Positions 1-8,099 of a stretch of 64,000 nt of DNA are shown here, in pieces; position 1 is the stretch's first letter, and the number at the start of each line of letters is the position of its first letter. The position numbers and the translations under genes were made by a program. The stretch comes from Oscillospiraceae bacterium. Its GTDB lineage: Bacteria; Bacillota; Clostridia; Oscillospirales; Acutalibacteraceae. The stretch lies in assembly GCA_015066515.1 (NCBI GenBank), contig SVOH01000006.1, positions 1 to 64,000 of the forward strand, written 5' to 3'. Under the pieces are notes generated by a model. It saw only the letters and a program-made list of their open reading frames with translations, did not search any database and was not told the DNA's origin.

Positions 1-2
1 TT

Positions 3-104
3 TCTGTTGTTTTTGAGGAGTACAAAATCTGCAACGGCTACAAGAGAAATCTGCTACGGTTAGAAGAGAAAAGTGTAACCCGCTGTAACGCTACCCCTTG
101 GTAG
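3..104 (+). CDS. Possible 3' end of a truncated upstream gene
   Basis: Frame 3 is open from the window edge to a TAG at 102-104, giving 33 residues rich in Lys, Arg and Glu. A hairpin with a T-run follows at 125-163, which fits the end of a transcribed gene. The peptide is too short to recognise, and the open frame could be chance. If the gene is real, it could be the gene that mobilised the adjacent inverted-repeat cassette, but nothing visible proves that. Confidence 0.3.
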   Translation, partial: SVVFEEYKICNGYKRNLLRLEEKSVTRCNATPW

Positions 105-124
105 CCATATTATAAGCCTTTGCC

Positions 125-163
125 AAAAATCCAAATTCGACTATTTGTCGGGTTTGGATTTTT
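125..163 (+). terminator. Rho-independent terminator
   Basis: An 11-bp stem (AAAAATCCAAA at 125-135 with TTTGGATTTTT at 153-163) has an inner CGAC/GTCG pairing (138-141 with 147-150). The 3' arm ends in a T-run. It closes whatever transcript enters from the left. Confidence 0.75.
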
Positions 164-433
164 CTTTTGATTAGCAGTATTTTATCCCTGTGGGCTCTTG
201 ACCCGTGAGGGTTTTTGCGTTAATAAAACAGTTCGGTGAACTGTTTTTAGCAAAAAGCGGATTTTCGGTTACTGTCGCAACGCGATAGTCGATAATACGT
301 AAGTATGCAAGGCCTAGCCGCAGCAGACGGCAAGAGGCCGCAACTTCAAGGTCTCGGTTGCCGCCTCGGTCGGTGCCTCTGTGCAATGCACAGAGGTGTC
401 CACCGGACACCCGCGCCCTGTCACTCGGACCAT
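164..433. other. Palindrome-rich, GC-rich non-coding block
   Basis: No credible gene lies here. The block is visibly richer in G and C than its surroundings and holds several perfect palindromes: AAAACAGTTC/GAACTGTTTT around a 3-base loop (225-247), CCTCTGTGCA/TGCACAGAGG around one base (376-396), and GTGTCC/GGACAC (396-410). ACCC/GGGT at 201-212 is followed by a T-run. The first hairpin with its T-tract resembles a terminator. The rest resembles the structured end of a mobile element or a non-coding RNA, but I recognise no known RNA family. Confidence 0.5.
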
Positions 434-483
434 ATCGAGTGTTCATAACCAACTTGAATGTTGGAAATGGACACTCGATTTTT
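434..483 (+). terminator. Long imperfect hairpin with T-run containing the left inverted repeat
   Basis: The arm at 434-455 pairs imperfectly with 459-480 (ATCGAGTGT with ACACTCGAT at the base) and is followed by a run of T, so it looks like an intrinsic terminator. CACTCG at 422-427 could instead pair with CGAGTG at 436-441, giving two mutually exclusive foldings. The left arm is also one copy of the 18-bp inverted repeat that recurs at 2666-2683. Confidence 0.6.
436..453 (+). repeat. Left copy of an 18-bp perfect inverted repeat
   Basis: The 18-mer CGAGTGTTCATAACCAAC is the exact reverse complement of 2666-2683. The two copies enclose the AT-rich nuclease cassette. No similarity extends beyond the 18 bp on either side. 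Confidence 0.85.
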
Positions 484-616
484 TGTTTCCATTTTTTGAG
501 TAGGTTTATTCCTACTTTTTTTATTACACACTTTTTCAAAGTGCGTAACCCACTATGACACTTTCACCCTGTGCAAAGATGTCAGTGGGCTCAAAAGAGG
601 AACTATTACTTTCACA

Positions 617-645
617 TTGAAAAACTAATGATATGGTGCTATAAT
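617..645 (+). promoter_or_regulatory. Promoter of the nuclease cassette
   Basis: TTGAAA at 617-622 and TATAAT at 640-645 are separated by 17 bp and lie about 40 bp upstream of the ATG at 684. A GAGGTGA ribosome-binding site lies at 673-679. Confidence 0.85.
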
Positions 646-683
646 TCATATATAATAAAATTGAAAAAATATGAGGTGAAAAG

Positions 684-1934
684 ATGGGACGAACGCACGA
701 AGAATTTGTCAATATATTGAGCAAAATAAATCCTAATATTGAAGTTTTAGGAACGTATACAAAGGCTCAAGAAAGAATAGCTGTTAAGTGCAAAGAGTGC
801 GGTTATGAGTGGAATCCCAAGGCATATTATTTAACACAAGGAATTTCCTGTCGTTTCTGTAGCAAAAAAAGAGGTATAATTAACAATAAAGGTAAAACGG
901 GATTAAAGACTCACGAACAATTTTTAAGTGAAATGTCTATAATTCAACCAAACATAAAAATTTCCGGAGAATATGTTAACGGATACACTAACATACAATG
1001 TATTTGCAAAATATGTGGACATAAATGGCAATCAAAACCTTATTCTCTATTGCAAAAACACGGTTGCCCACGATGTGCAAAATCAGGCACGAGCTTTATG
1101 GAGCAATTTATTAAATCCAGCTTTGAACTAGCTCTTGGAAAAGAGTATGTTTTATCAAGAAATAAATCTACTATTGGAATGGAACTAGATATCTATATTC
1201 CAAGTTTAAAAATTGCCATAGAGCCAGGAAATTGGTATTTACATAAACGTTTTTTAGAGAGGGACAGATCTAAAAGAGAAAAATGCAAGTCAAATGGAAT
1301 TCGATTAATAACAATTTATGATAAATACCCTTTATCGCAATCCGCACCTTTCACAACAGATTGTTTTACTTTTGATGATGACTTAAACAAAGCTGATCAT
1401 AGTATTATTATAAATCTTGTAAAAAAACTGTTTGAAATCGGTAATATACAATGCGATTTCACAACGGAACAATGGTCTAAAATAGAACAACTTGCCTATG
1501 AGAACTCAAAAGCAAAAACACACGATGATTTTGTCAAATCAATGAGCTCGTTGCATCCTACAATCGCCGTGCTAGGTAAATATGTAAACGCTAACAAAAG
1601 AATACTTGTTAGATGTAAAACATGTGGCTTTGAATGGGATGGAGTTCCCGCAAGTATGCTAGCTGGAGATGGATGCAGAAAATGCGGAACGAAAATGGCA
1701 CACAAAAAATTCATAAAAGAACAAGAAAGTTTCGAGAAACAAGTAAGAAAAGCTAATCCGGATATAGAGATCATTGGGGAATATACCGGAAGACACAATC
1801 CGGTTAAAGCTAAATGTCGCGTATGCGGTTATATATGGATGCCACGAGCATCAAGTTTATTAAGAGGTTCAAACCATAAAGGTTGGAAAACAATTCATAA
1901 GAATAATTGTAATAAAGGAAACAAAAATGTTTGA
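684..1934 (+). CDS. Zinc-ribbon array protein with central PD-(D/E)xK-like nuclease domain
   Basis: A 416-residue protein with four copies of a roughly 60-residue unit: a helical lead-in (T-H-x-x-F ... P-x-I ... G-x-Y) followed by a zinc ribbon. The units start near residues 4, 76, 279 and 346. Their Cys pairs are C36/C39 with C56/C59, C108/C111 with C128/C131, C311/C314 with C331/C334, and C378/C381. The last unit lacks a normal second pair and has only C409. Between units 2 and 3 (about 136-255) lies a Vsr/PD-(D/E)xK-like core with E167-L-D169 and IAIE180, then a basic helix. By family resemblance this is a DNA-binding endonuclease. Substrate and role (defence, homing or mobility) are inference. 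The start has a strong ribosome-binding site and promoter, and the 3' end overlaps the next gene by 8 nt. Confidence 0.8.
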   Translation: MGRTHEEFVNILSKINPNIEVLGTYTKAQERIAVKCKECGYEWNPKAYYLTQGISCRFCSKKRGIINNKGKTGLKTHEQFLSEMSIIQPNIKISGEYVNGYTNIQCICKICGHKWQSKPYSLLQKHGCPRCAKSGTSFMEQFIKSSFELALGKEYVLSRNKSTIGMELDIYIPSLKIAIEPGNWYLHKRFLERDRSKREKCKSNGIRLITIYDKYPLSQSAPFTTDCFTFDDDLNKADHSIIINLVKKLFEIGNIQCDFTTEQWSKIEQLAYENSKAKTHDDFVKSMSSLHPTIAVLGKYVNANKRILVRCKTCGFEWDGVPASMLAGDGCRKCGTKMAHKKFIKEQESFEKQVRKANPDIEIIGEYTGRHNPVKAKCRVCGYIWMPRASSLLRGSNHKGWKTIHKNNCNKGNKNV

Positions 1935-2589
1935 TATTACTGCTTATACAAAACCATTAGATACAAAACTGCATAGCACGTACATTGAATATCTTTCGTT
2001 TTTACTATTGAATAATGTTTTTCCTGATGCTTCTTCTATATTCACATTAAGTGACGCGCCTGATTTGCAAGCTAAGGATAAATCTGTTGGAATTGAGATT
2101 ACCGAAGCAGTACTACCAGAAATTGCTCAAATTAACGGAGAATATGCAAAATTGCACTTTGGAAAAAATACAGTTCGAGAAAAAGAAAAATGCAAGTGGC
2201 TAATTGAAAAGAATGGTGGCGAAGTTGATACACTTGGTCTATCGTATCCTGTAACCGACAGCAAAGATGAATGGAACATTTTTTCCAATGCATTAAAGAA
2301 AAAGATAAAACTATTACCATCATATAAATCAAAAGGTTTTAAAAGGATGGGATTATTCATTTTCTTTGATGAGCCACCTATTCCGTTCGATCCTCAAAAA
2401 GCAATGGAACGATTTGCGGAAATTCAAAAAAATAATTTGAATCAATATGATTTTCTTCTCTTTGGTTATCGCAATGGTATTATTAGTTTTGATTTTTCTA
2501 ATATGGTCTATAAAGTTAATGTTATTGATCAGGACACATTCGATAATTTGAGCTTGTGCGCTAGAAAAATGGTAGAAAGAAAAGTTTGA
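1927..2589 (+). CDS. Uncharacterised nuclease-like partner protein
   Basis: A 220-residue soluble protein with no signal peptide or membrane segment. Its start overlaps the zinc-ribbon nuclease by 8 nt, so the two are translationally coupled. Around residues 45-62 it has a pattern of an Asp-containing strand followed by VGIEIT, which resembles the D...ExT/K strand pair of PD-(D/E)xK enzymes. The C-terminal half carries a hydrophobic GLFIFF strand, then an FDP segment. I do not recognise a named family. Possible roles are a second nuclease, a regulator or an antidote of its neighbour. The gene is AT-rich like its partner and lies inside the inverted repeats. Confidence 0.75.
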   Translation: MFDITAYTKPLDTKLHSTYIEYLSFLLLNNVFPDASSIFTLSDAPDLQAKDKSVGIEITEAVLPEIAQINGEYAKLHFGKNTVREKEKCKWLIEKNGGEVDTLGLSYPVTDSKDEWNIFSNALKKKIKLLPSYKSKGFKRMGLFIFFDEPPIPFDPQKAMERFAEIQKNNLNQYDFLLFGYRNGIISFDFSNMVYKVNVIDQDTFDNLSLCARKMVERKV

Positions 2590-2665
2590 TGTGTAACGGT
2601 TAAAATTCATACGCAAAACTAATGAGGATATTTTCAAAATATTCTCAAACGAAAGATTTTTACAG

Positions 2666-2683
2666 GTTGGTTATGAACACTCG
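2666..2683 (-). repeat. Right copy of the 18-bp inverted repeat
   Basis: GTTGGTTATGAACACTCG is the exact reverse complement of 436-453. It lies 76 bp after the second cassette gene and immediately before a terminator. The 461-477 arm of the left hairpin is an imperfect direct copy of this site (14 of 17 bases match). Confidence 0.85.
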
Positions 2684-2687
2684 CACC

Positions 2688-2730
2688 AATTACCGAATTG
2701 GACCTTTGGGTTTGGTTCGGTAATTTTTTT
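2688..2730 (+). terminator. Rho-independent terminator of the nuclease cassette
   Basis: A perfect 10-bp stem AATTACCGAA/TTCGGTAATT (2688-2697 with 2716-2725) is followed by a run of T. It separates the cassette from the deo operon. Confidence 0.85.
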
Positions 2731-2761
2731 ATAAGTGTATGTTTCTATCTTGTTTTAATTG

Positions 2762-2790
2762 TTGACTATAGATGCGAAAAAATGTATAAT
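2762..2790 (+). promoter_or_regulatory. Promoter of the deo operon
   Basis: TTGACT at 2762-2767 and TATAAT at 2785-2790 have a 17-bp spacer. The ribosome-binding site AGGTGAGG at 2811-2818 precedes the deoC ATG at 2824. No obvious DeoR or CytR operator was recognised. Confidence 0.85.
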
Positions 2791-2823
2791 TATAATGTAT
2801 AATTATGTAAAGGTGAGGTTATT

Positions 2824-3513
2824 ATGGATATTAAAAAAATTCTTTCATACGTAGATCATACCCTCTTGTCACAAAGCGCTACCTGGGACGAAATCAAGGC
2901 ACTTTTAGATGACGGCATTAAATACGGCTGCGCTTCTTGCTGTATTCCGGCAAGCTTTGTAAAACAGGCAAAGCAGTATGTTGGCGACCGCTTGGCAATT
3001 TGTACCGTTATTGGTTTTCCAAACGGTTATTCAACTACCGCTACAAAGTGCTATGAGACCGAGGATGCAGTAACAAACGGTGCTGACGAAATTGATATGG
3101 TTATCAATATTGGTTGGCTTAAAGACAAAAAATACGACCTTTTACTCGAAGAAATTAAAGCGATTAAAGCTTCTTGCAAGGGCAAGATATTAAAGGTTAT
3201 TATTGAAACCTGTCTTCTTACCGATGAAGAAAAAATTAAAATGTGCGAAATTGTATCGGCTTCCGGTGCAGATTTTATAAAGACCTCAACCGGTTTTTCT
3301 ACTGCGGGTGCTACTCGCCACGACGTACAAATTTTTGCCGACAACGTGGCAAGCCATTTGCAAATTAAGGCGGCAGGCGGCATATCTTCAATAGAAGACG
3401 CTGAGGATTTTATCAGTCTTGGTGCTACAAGACTTGGAACCAGCAGAATTGTAAAAATAGTAAAAGCTATGGAAAAAGGTGAAGAAAATGACAAACAAGA
3501 CTCCTCATATTGA
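2824..3513 (+). CDS. deoC: Deoxyribose-phosphate aldolase
   Basis: A 229-residue cytoplasmic class I aldolase that splits 2-deoxyribose 5-phosphate into glyceraldehyde 3-phosphate and acetaldehyde, the last step of deoxynucleoside catabolism. The expected residues are present: D91 in EIDMV, the Schiff-base lysine K153 in FIKTSTGF, and K182 in IKAAGGI. Its length is normal for the family. It is first in an operon with both nucleoside phosphorylases and phosphopentomutase, which supply its substrate. Its 3' end overlaps deoD by 26 nt. Confidence 0.97.
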   Translation: MDIKKILSYVDHTLLSQSATWDEIKALLDDGIKYGCASCCIPASFVKQAKQYVGDRLAICTVIGFPNGYSTTATKCYETEDAVTNGADEIDMVINIGWLKDKKYDLLLEEIKAIKASCKGKILKVIIETCLLTDEEKIKMCEIVSASGADFIKTSTGFSTAGATRHDVQIFADNVASHLQIKAAGGISSIEDAEDFISLGATRLGTSRIVKIVKAMEKGEENDKQDSSY

Positions 3514-4237
3514 TTTAAAAAATGATATAGGCTTTGGCAAAACTATTCTTATGCCGGGCGACCCACTAAGAGCAAAATACATTGCCGATAACTTTTTAGA
3601 GGACGCAGTACTCGTAAACGGTGTTCGTGGTGTTAACGGTTACACAGGCTATTACAAGGGCGTAAAGGTGTCTGTTATGGCAAGCGGTATGGGTATGCCA
3701 TCTATTGGTATTTACTCTTATGAGCTTTATAAATTTTTTGGCGTACAAAATATTATTCGCGTAGGCTCTGCCGGTGCTATTAACGAAAACGTAAAGGTTC
3801 GTGATATAGTTATAGGTCAGGGTGCTTGCACAAATTCTAACTTTATTTCACAGTACGGTATGAACGGCACTATTGCGCCTATTTGCAACTTCGATATGCT
3901 TGATATCGCCAACAAAATTGCAAAGTCCAAAAATCTTAACGCGCATATTGGTAATCTTTATTCTTCAGATACATTCTATGATGATACCTTCCCCTCAAGC
4001 AACTGGGGTAAAATTGGTTGCCTTGCAGTAGAGATGGAAGCCGCTGCTTTATACACAACAGCTATGCGTCTTGGTATGCGTGCAATGGCTATATGCACCA
4101 TTTCTGACATACTTTATCCACCATTTACCGCACTCCCCGCTGATGACCGCGAAAAAACATTTACACAAATGATGGAGTTGGCTCTTGATTGTGCAGTTGA
4201 ATATGAAAAATTGCCTATAATAGAGCCAAAAGACTGA
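3488..4237 (+). CDS. deoD: Purine nucleoside phosphorylase, DeoD type
   Basis: A 249-residue enzyme that phosphorolyses purine (deoxy)nucleosides to base and (deoxy)ribose 1-phosphate. Family signatures seen are H7 near the N-terminus, GDPLR at 24-28 for phosphate, RVGSAGAI from 91, EMEAAALY from 182, and the catalytic Asp D207 in TISD. I chose the ATG at 3488 because an AAAGG motif lies 8 nt upstream and the protein then starts like other DeoD enzymes. A GTG at 3479 would add three residues. The gene overlaps deoC and ends one base before deoB. Confidence 0.96.
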   Translation: MTNKTPHIDLKNDIGFGKTILMPGDPLRAKYIADNFLEDAVLVNGVRGVNGYTGYYKGVKVSVMASGMGMPSIGIYSYELYKFFGVQNIIRVGSAGAINENVKVRDIVIGQGACTNSNFISQYGMNGTIAPICNFDMLDIANKIAKSKNLNAHIGNLYSSDTFYDDTFPSSNWGKIGCLAVEMEAAALYTTAMRLGMRAMAICTISDILYPPFTALPADDREKTFTQMMELALDCAVEYEKLPIIEPKD

Positions 4238-4238
4238 T

Positions 4239-5405
4239 ATGAAAAGAGTATTTTTAATTGTTCTTGACAGCTTTGGTATAGGCGCTATGAGCGATAGCGA
4301 AAGCTATGGCGACGTGGGCGTTAACACACTTTTGTCTATATCAAAGTCGGAAAAATTCAACGTTAAAAACTTAAAAGACCTTGGTCTTTTTAACATTGAC
4401 GGTGTTACCTGTGGTGAAAAGACTAATACCCCCACAGCCGCTGTTTGCCGCCTTGCTGAATTATCGCGCGGCAAAGACACTACCATAGGTCATTGGGAAA
4501 TTGCGGGTATAGTATCAAACAAACCGCTTCCCACATACCCAAGCGGTTTTCCTGCCGAAGTGTTAGACGAATTTTCACGTCGCACAGGCAGAGCTGTTAT
4601 ATGCAACAAACCATATTCGGGCACCGAGGTTATTAAAGACTATGGTGAAGAGCATATCAAAACGGGTGCGCTTATAGTTTACACCTCGGCTGATAGCGTA
4701 TTTCAAATCGCAGCCCATGAGGACATTGTGCCTTTGGAAGAACTTTATAGCTACTGCCGTATCGCACGCGAAATACTTGTTGGTGAGCACGGTGTAGGCC
4801 GTGTAATTGCTCGTCCGTTTGTGGGCGAGGCGGGTAATTTTAAAAGAACGTCAAATCGCCACGACTTTTCACTTGCGCCACCCGCTAAAACTATGCTTGA
4901 CTTTATAAAAGAAGCAGGACTTGACACAATATCGGTTGGCAAAATTTATGATATTTTTGCGGGCGCAGGTATTAGCGAATACGTGTATACTACAGGTAAT
5001 ACTGATGGTATGGCAAAAACCGTTGAGTATGCCAAGCGTGACTTTGAGGGCATTTGCTTTACAAATCTTGTTGATTTTGATATGCTTTACGGTCACCGCA
5101 ACGATGTTGACGGATACGCCGCCGCTATAAGCGAATTTGACACTTGGCTCGATAATTTCTTGCCACTACTCAAAGACGATGACCTGCTTATAATAACAGC
5201 CGACCATGGTTGTGACCCTGCATATACCGTAAGCACCGACCACTCGCGTGAGCATGTGCCACTAATTATATACGGCAAAAATGTAAGACCTCAAAATCTT
5301 GGCACACGTGAGGGATTTTGTGATATTGCTAAAACGGTATGTGACTATTTGTCGGTTAATGCAGATATTAAAGGCGAAAGCTTTATTAAAGAAATTTTAA
5401 ATTAA
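4239..5405 (+). CDS. deoB: Phosphopentomutase
   Basis: A 388-residue alkaline-phosphatase-superfamily metalloenzyme that interconverts (deoxy)ribose 1-phosphate and 5-phosphate. It links the phosphorylases to DeoC. Metal-binding signatures are visible: D10 in the N-terminal LDSFGIG motif, the ADHGCDP motif near residue 325 and the DHSREH motif near 335. Its length matches the family. It begins one base after deoD ends. Confidence 0.97.
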   Translation: MKRVFLIVLDSFGIGAMSDSESYGDVGVNTLLSISKSEKFNVKNLKDLGLFNIDGVTCGEKTNTPTAAVCRLAELSRGKDTTIGHWEIAGIVSNKPLPTYPSGFPAEVLDEFSRRTGRAVICNKPYSGTEVIKDYGEEHIKTGALIVYTSADSVFQIAAHEDIVPLEELYSYCRIAREILVGEHGVGRVIARPFVGEAGNFKRTSNRHDFSLAPPAKTMLDFIKEAGLDTISVGKIYDIFAGAGISEYVYTTGNTDGMAKTVEYAKRDFEGICFTNLVDFDMLYGHRNDVDGYAAAISEFDTWLDNFLPLLKDDDLLIITADHGCDPAYTVSTDHSREHVPLIIYGKNVRPQNLGTREGFCDIAKTVCDYLSVNADIKGESFIKEILN

Positions 5406-5416
5406 GAGGTGTAAAT

Positions 5417-6172
5417 ATGAAACAATATCATATCGCCCTTTCAGAAGAACATAGCGCAAAGTACGCTATTATTCCGGGTGACCCCGGCAGAGTAGAAAAA
5501 ATTGCCGCCTTTTTAGACAATGCTAAGCAGGTAGGCAACAATCGAGAATACAACTCATATTTGGGTTATCTTGACGGCGAGAAGGTGCTTGTAGTATCTA
5601 CGGGTATTGGCGGTCCGTCATGCGCAATTTGTGTTGAAGAGCTTGCAAAAATCGGTGTTGATACCTTTATTCGTGTTGGCACCTGCGGTGGTATGCAGCC
5701 CGAAGTTGCACCCGGTGACGTTATTATTGCAACGGGCGCCATTCGTCAAGACGGCACAAGCCGTGAGTATATGCCAATAGAATTCCCCGCGGTAGCCGAT
5801 TTTAAGGTTACAAGCGCGTTATATCAAGCGGCACAAAATTTGAATTACCCCAATCACGTGGGCGTAGTTCAGGCAAAGGACAGCTTTTACGGTCAACATT
5901 CACCCGAAAGTATGCCAACAGCTCCCGAGCTACTTGCCAAATGGGACGCTTGGAAACGCGGTGGCTGTTTAGCAAGCGAAATGGAGGGTGCCACTCTATT
6001 TATAGTAAGTGCGGCGCGTCGTCTTCGTTCAGGTGCGGTGTTCCATTGCGTTTGGAATCAAGAGGTTTCGCAATCTGCTATGCCTAAAGAGCGCAACGAA
6101 GATACCTCTTGCGCTATAAAAACCGCCATTGAGGCAATTCGAATTTTAATAAAACAAGATAAGGAAAAATAA
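5417..6172 (+). CDS. udp: Uridine phosphorylase
   Basis: A 251-residue NP-I family phosphorylase. Motifs seen include IPGDPGR (19-25), RVGTCGGM (86-93) and the EMEGATLF purine/pyrimidine-binding stretch. It resembles Udp rather than DeoD. With DeoD it would cover pyrimidine and purine nucleosides. An AAGAGGTG ribosome-binding site precedes the ATG. It sits 11 nt after deoB in the same operon. Confidence 0.95.
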   Translation: MKQYHIALSEEHSAKYAIIPGDPGRVEKIAAFLDNAKQVGNNREYNSYLGYLDGEKVLVVSTGIGGPSCAICVEELAKIGVDTFIRVGTCGGMQPEVAPGDVIIATGAIRQDGTSREYMPIEFPAVADFKVTSALYQAAQNLNYPNHVGVVQAKDSFYGQHSPESMPTAPELLAKWDAWKRGGCLASEMEGATLFIVSAARRLRSGAVFHCVWNQEVSQSAMPKERNEDTSCAIKTAIEAIRILIKQDKEK

Positions 6173-6175
6173 TTT

Positions 6176-7129
6176 ATGTTTGAGGCAGTACTTGACTGTA
6201 TAAAAAATTACGATACCATTATCATACATCGTCACTCTCGTCCCGACGGTGACGCTATGGGCAGTCAAATTGGTATGAAGCATCTAATCCTTGAAAATTT
6301 CGAGGATAAAACCGTTTATATGGTGGGTGACTCTACCAATTATTTAAGCTTTATGCCCGATAGTGTTATGGACCAAATTGATGATAGTGTATATAACGGT
6401 GCACTTGCTATTCTTTTAGACTTTGCTGCCCCTCATCTCGCAAGTGATGACAGATATACCAAGGCAGCAAAAACAGTAAGAATTGATCACCACATATACT
6501 GTGAAACCTTTACCGACGTTGAGGTTGTAGACTCGAGTTTTGAAAGCTGTTGTGGAATGGTAACAGCCTTTGCGGTAGAAAGCGGACTCAAAATAAACGC
6601 TACTGCCGGTGAAGTACTTTATACCGGTATGCTTACCGACTCGGGACGTTTTCGCTATGACAGCACCACATCTCGCACTTTTAAACTTGCATCCAAACTT
6701 ATTGATACAGGCTTTGACACAAATGAGCTTTACCGTAACCTTTATGCAGATAATTTTGACAGCAAGCTGCTTAAGGCAAAATTCACTTTAAAAATTAAGT
6801 TTACTAAAAACAACGTAGCATATATCTACACCACACGTGAAGAAATGAAGGAGCTAGGCAGTAGCGAGTTTTCTATATCACGTGGTATGGTTGCCACTAT
6901 GGCTGACATTAAGGGCGTTGATATTTGGGTTAACTTTACCGAAAGTGATGAAGGTGTGCTTTGCGAACTAAGATCTAGCCGCTTTAACATAAACCCCGTT
7001 GCCGTAAAATACGGTGGCGGCGGTCACCAAAAGGCAAGTGGTGCTTGTGTACCAGACCGCGATACCGCTATGGCTATGCTAAATGATTTGGACGCTATTC
7101 AAGGAGAATATAATGAACGAGGCAATTAA
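6176..7129 (+). CDS. nrnA: DHH/DHHA1 phosphoesterase, NrnA-like (first copy)
   Basis: A 317-residue DHH-family phosphoesterase. All core motifs are visible: RPDGDAMGS (I), an Asp in LLDFA (II), IDHH (III), TDSGRF (IV) and the DHHA1 glycine-rich GGGGH near residue 282. NrnA-type enzymes degrade very short oligoribonucleotides (nanoRNA) and dephosphorylate pAp, releasing 5'-mononucleotides. The gene begins 3 nt after udp and overlaps the next, paralogous gene. It could instead be a cyclic-dinucleotide or pAp-specific member, because motifs alone do not separate these. Confidence 0.9.
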   Translation: MFEAVLDCIKNYDTIIIHRHSRPDGDAMGSQIGMKHLILENFEDKTVYMVGDSTNYLSFMPDSVMDQIDDSVYNGALAILLDFAAPHLASDDRYTKAAKTVRIDHHIYCETFTDVEVVDSSFESCCGMVTAFAVESGLKINATAGEVLYTGMLTDSGRFRYDSTTSRTFKLASKLIDTGFDTNELYRNLYADNFDSKLLKAKFTLKIKFTKNNVAYIYTTREEMKELGSSEFSISRGMVATMADIKGVDIWVNFTESDEGVLCELRSSRFNINPVAVKYGGGGHQKASGACVPDRDTAMAMLNDLDAIQGEYNERGN

Positions 7130-8099
7130 AAAACAAATACTCCAAAAAATAAAAGAATATGACAAAATCTTTTTATTCCGTCACATTCGTAATGATGGCG
7201 ACTGCGTTGGCGCTACAAAGGGTTTAAAACGCATATTACAGCTCACCTTCCCCGAAAAGCAAGTCTATCTTATCGATGATGACCGCGCAGAACATCTCGA
7301 ATTTTTAGGTCCTGAGGACGAGCCTGTAGAAGACCAAGAATATACCGATGCTTTGGCAATTGTAATAGATACCGCAAGCGAGGCGCGTATTTCTAACAAA
7401 AAATATACACTATGTAAAGAACTTATAAAAATAGACCATCACATTCCGCTTGAAAATTATGGCGATATTATGTGGGTAGAAGAAAATCGTTCTTCCGCTT
7501 GCGAAATGATTGCTGATTTTTATGCGACCTTCCGTGATGAGCTTAAAATTGACAAGCAGGCCGCTACCTACATTTATACCGGTATGGTTACCGATTCAGG
7601 TCGATTTAAGTATGAGGGTGTAAACGGTGAAACACTGCGAAACGCGGCTATAATGCTTGACTGCGGAGTAGATACCGAAAAGCTGTATGCACACCTTTAT
7701 CTTGAGGCGTTTGGCTATCTTAAATTCAAGGCAGAGATTTACCGCCGTATGCAGATTACCGAAAACGGTGTGGCTTATATCTACGTAGACAAGGCTATGC
7801 AGGACGAATTTGGCCTTACCATTGAACAGGCAAGTGCTTGTGTTGGCACGCTTGATTCAATTCGCGGTGCTATTGCGTGGATGGTATTTATTGAAAATAA
7901 CGATGACGAGGGCTCTATTCGAGTGCGCTTGCGTTCACGCTTTGTAGCCATTAATCCTATTGCCGAAAAATATAACGGCGGCGGTCACGCTATGGCAAGT
8001 GGCGCTACTGTATATAGCTGGAGCGAGGCCGAGCAATTACTTCGCGACGCTGACGCTCACGTAAAAGAATATAAGGAAACACACGAGGGTTGGCTATGA
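7113..8099 (+). CDS. nrnA: DHH/DHHA1 phosphoesterase, NrnA-like (second copy)
   Basis: A 328-residue paralogue of the preceding gene, with NDGDCVGA (I), VIDTA (II), IDHH (III), TDSGRF (IV) and GGGH plus ASGATV in DHHA1. All catalytic motifs are intact, so both copies look active and may differ in substrate length or type. I chose the ATG at 7113 because AAGGAG lies just upstream. The longer frame from 7083 would overlap the first copy by 47 nt. Its last four bases overlap surE (ATGA). Confidence 0.9.
   Translation: MNEAIKKQILQKIKEYDKIFLFRHIRNDGDCVGATKGLKRILQLTFPEKQVYLIDDDRAEHLEFLGPEDEPVEDQEYTDALAIVIDTASEARISNKKYTLCKELIKIDHHIPLENYGDIMWVEENRSSACEMIADFYATFRDELKIDKQAATYIYTGMVTDSGRFKYEGVNGETLRNAAIMLDCGVDTEKLYAHLYLEAFGYLKFKAEIYRRMQITENGVAYIYVDKAMQDEFGLTIEQASACVGTLDSIRGAIAWMVFIENNDDEGSIRVRLRSRFVAINPIAEKYNGGGHAMASGATVYSWSEAEQLLRDADAHVKEYKETHEGWL

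Larger units (their letters stand above)
436..2683 (+). mobile_element. Candidate inverted-repeat-bounded two-gene cassette
   Basis: Perfect 18-bp inverted repeats enclose about 2.2 kb carrying its own promoter and two overlapping genes. The interior is more AT-rich than the deo operon that follows. The cargo is a multi-zinc-ribbon nuclease and a second nuclease-like protein, which suggests an acquired cargo or defence cassette. No transposase or recombinase lies inside, so mobility would have to be supplied in trans. I could not identify a target-site duplication. Confidence 0.45.

Noticed and set aside
171..558. Open frames on both strands over the palindromic block (122 and 66 codons)
   Set aside because: They lack ribosome-binding sites, cross several palindromes and a terminator, and encode low-quality peptides. 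The region fits non-coding DNA better.
3479..3487. GTG start for deoD, nine bases upstream of the chosen ATG
   Set aside because: The GTG overlaps the Shine-Dalgarno sequence that serves the ATG at 3488, and DeoD proteins normally start close to the His-containing segment.
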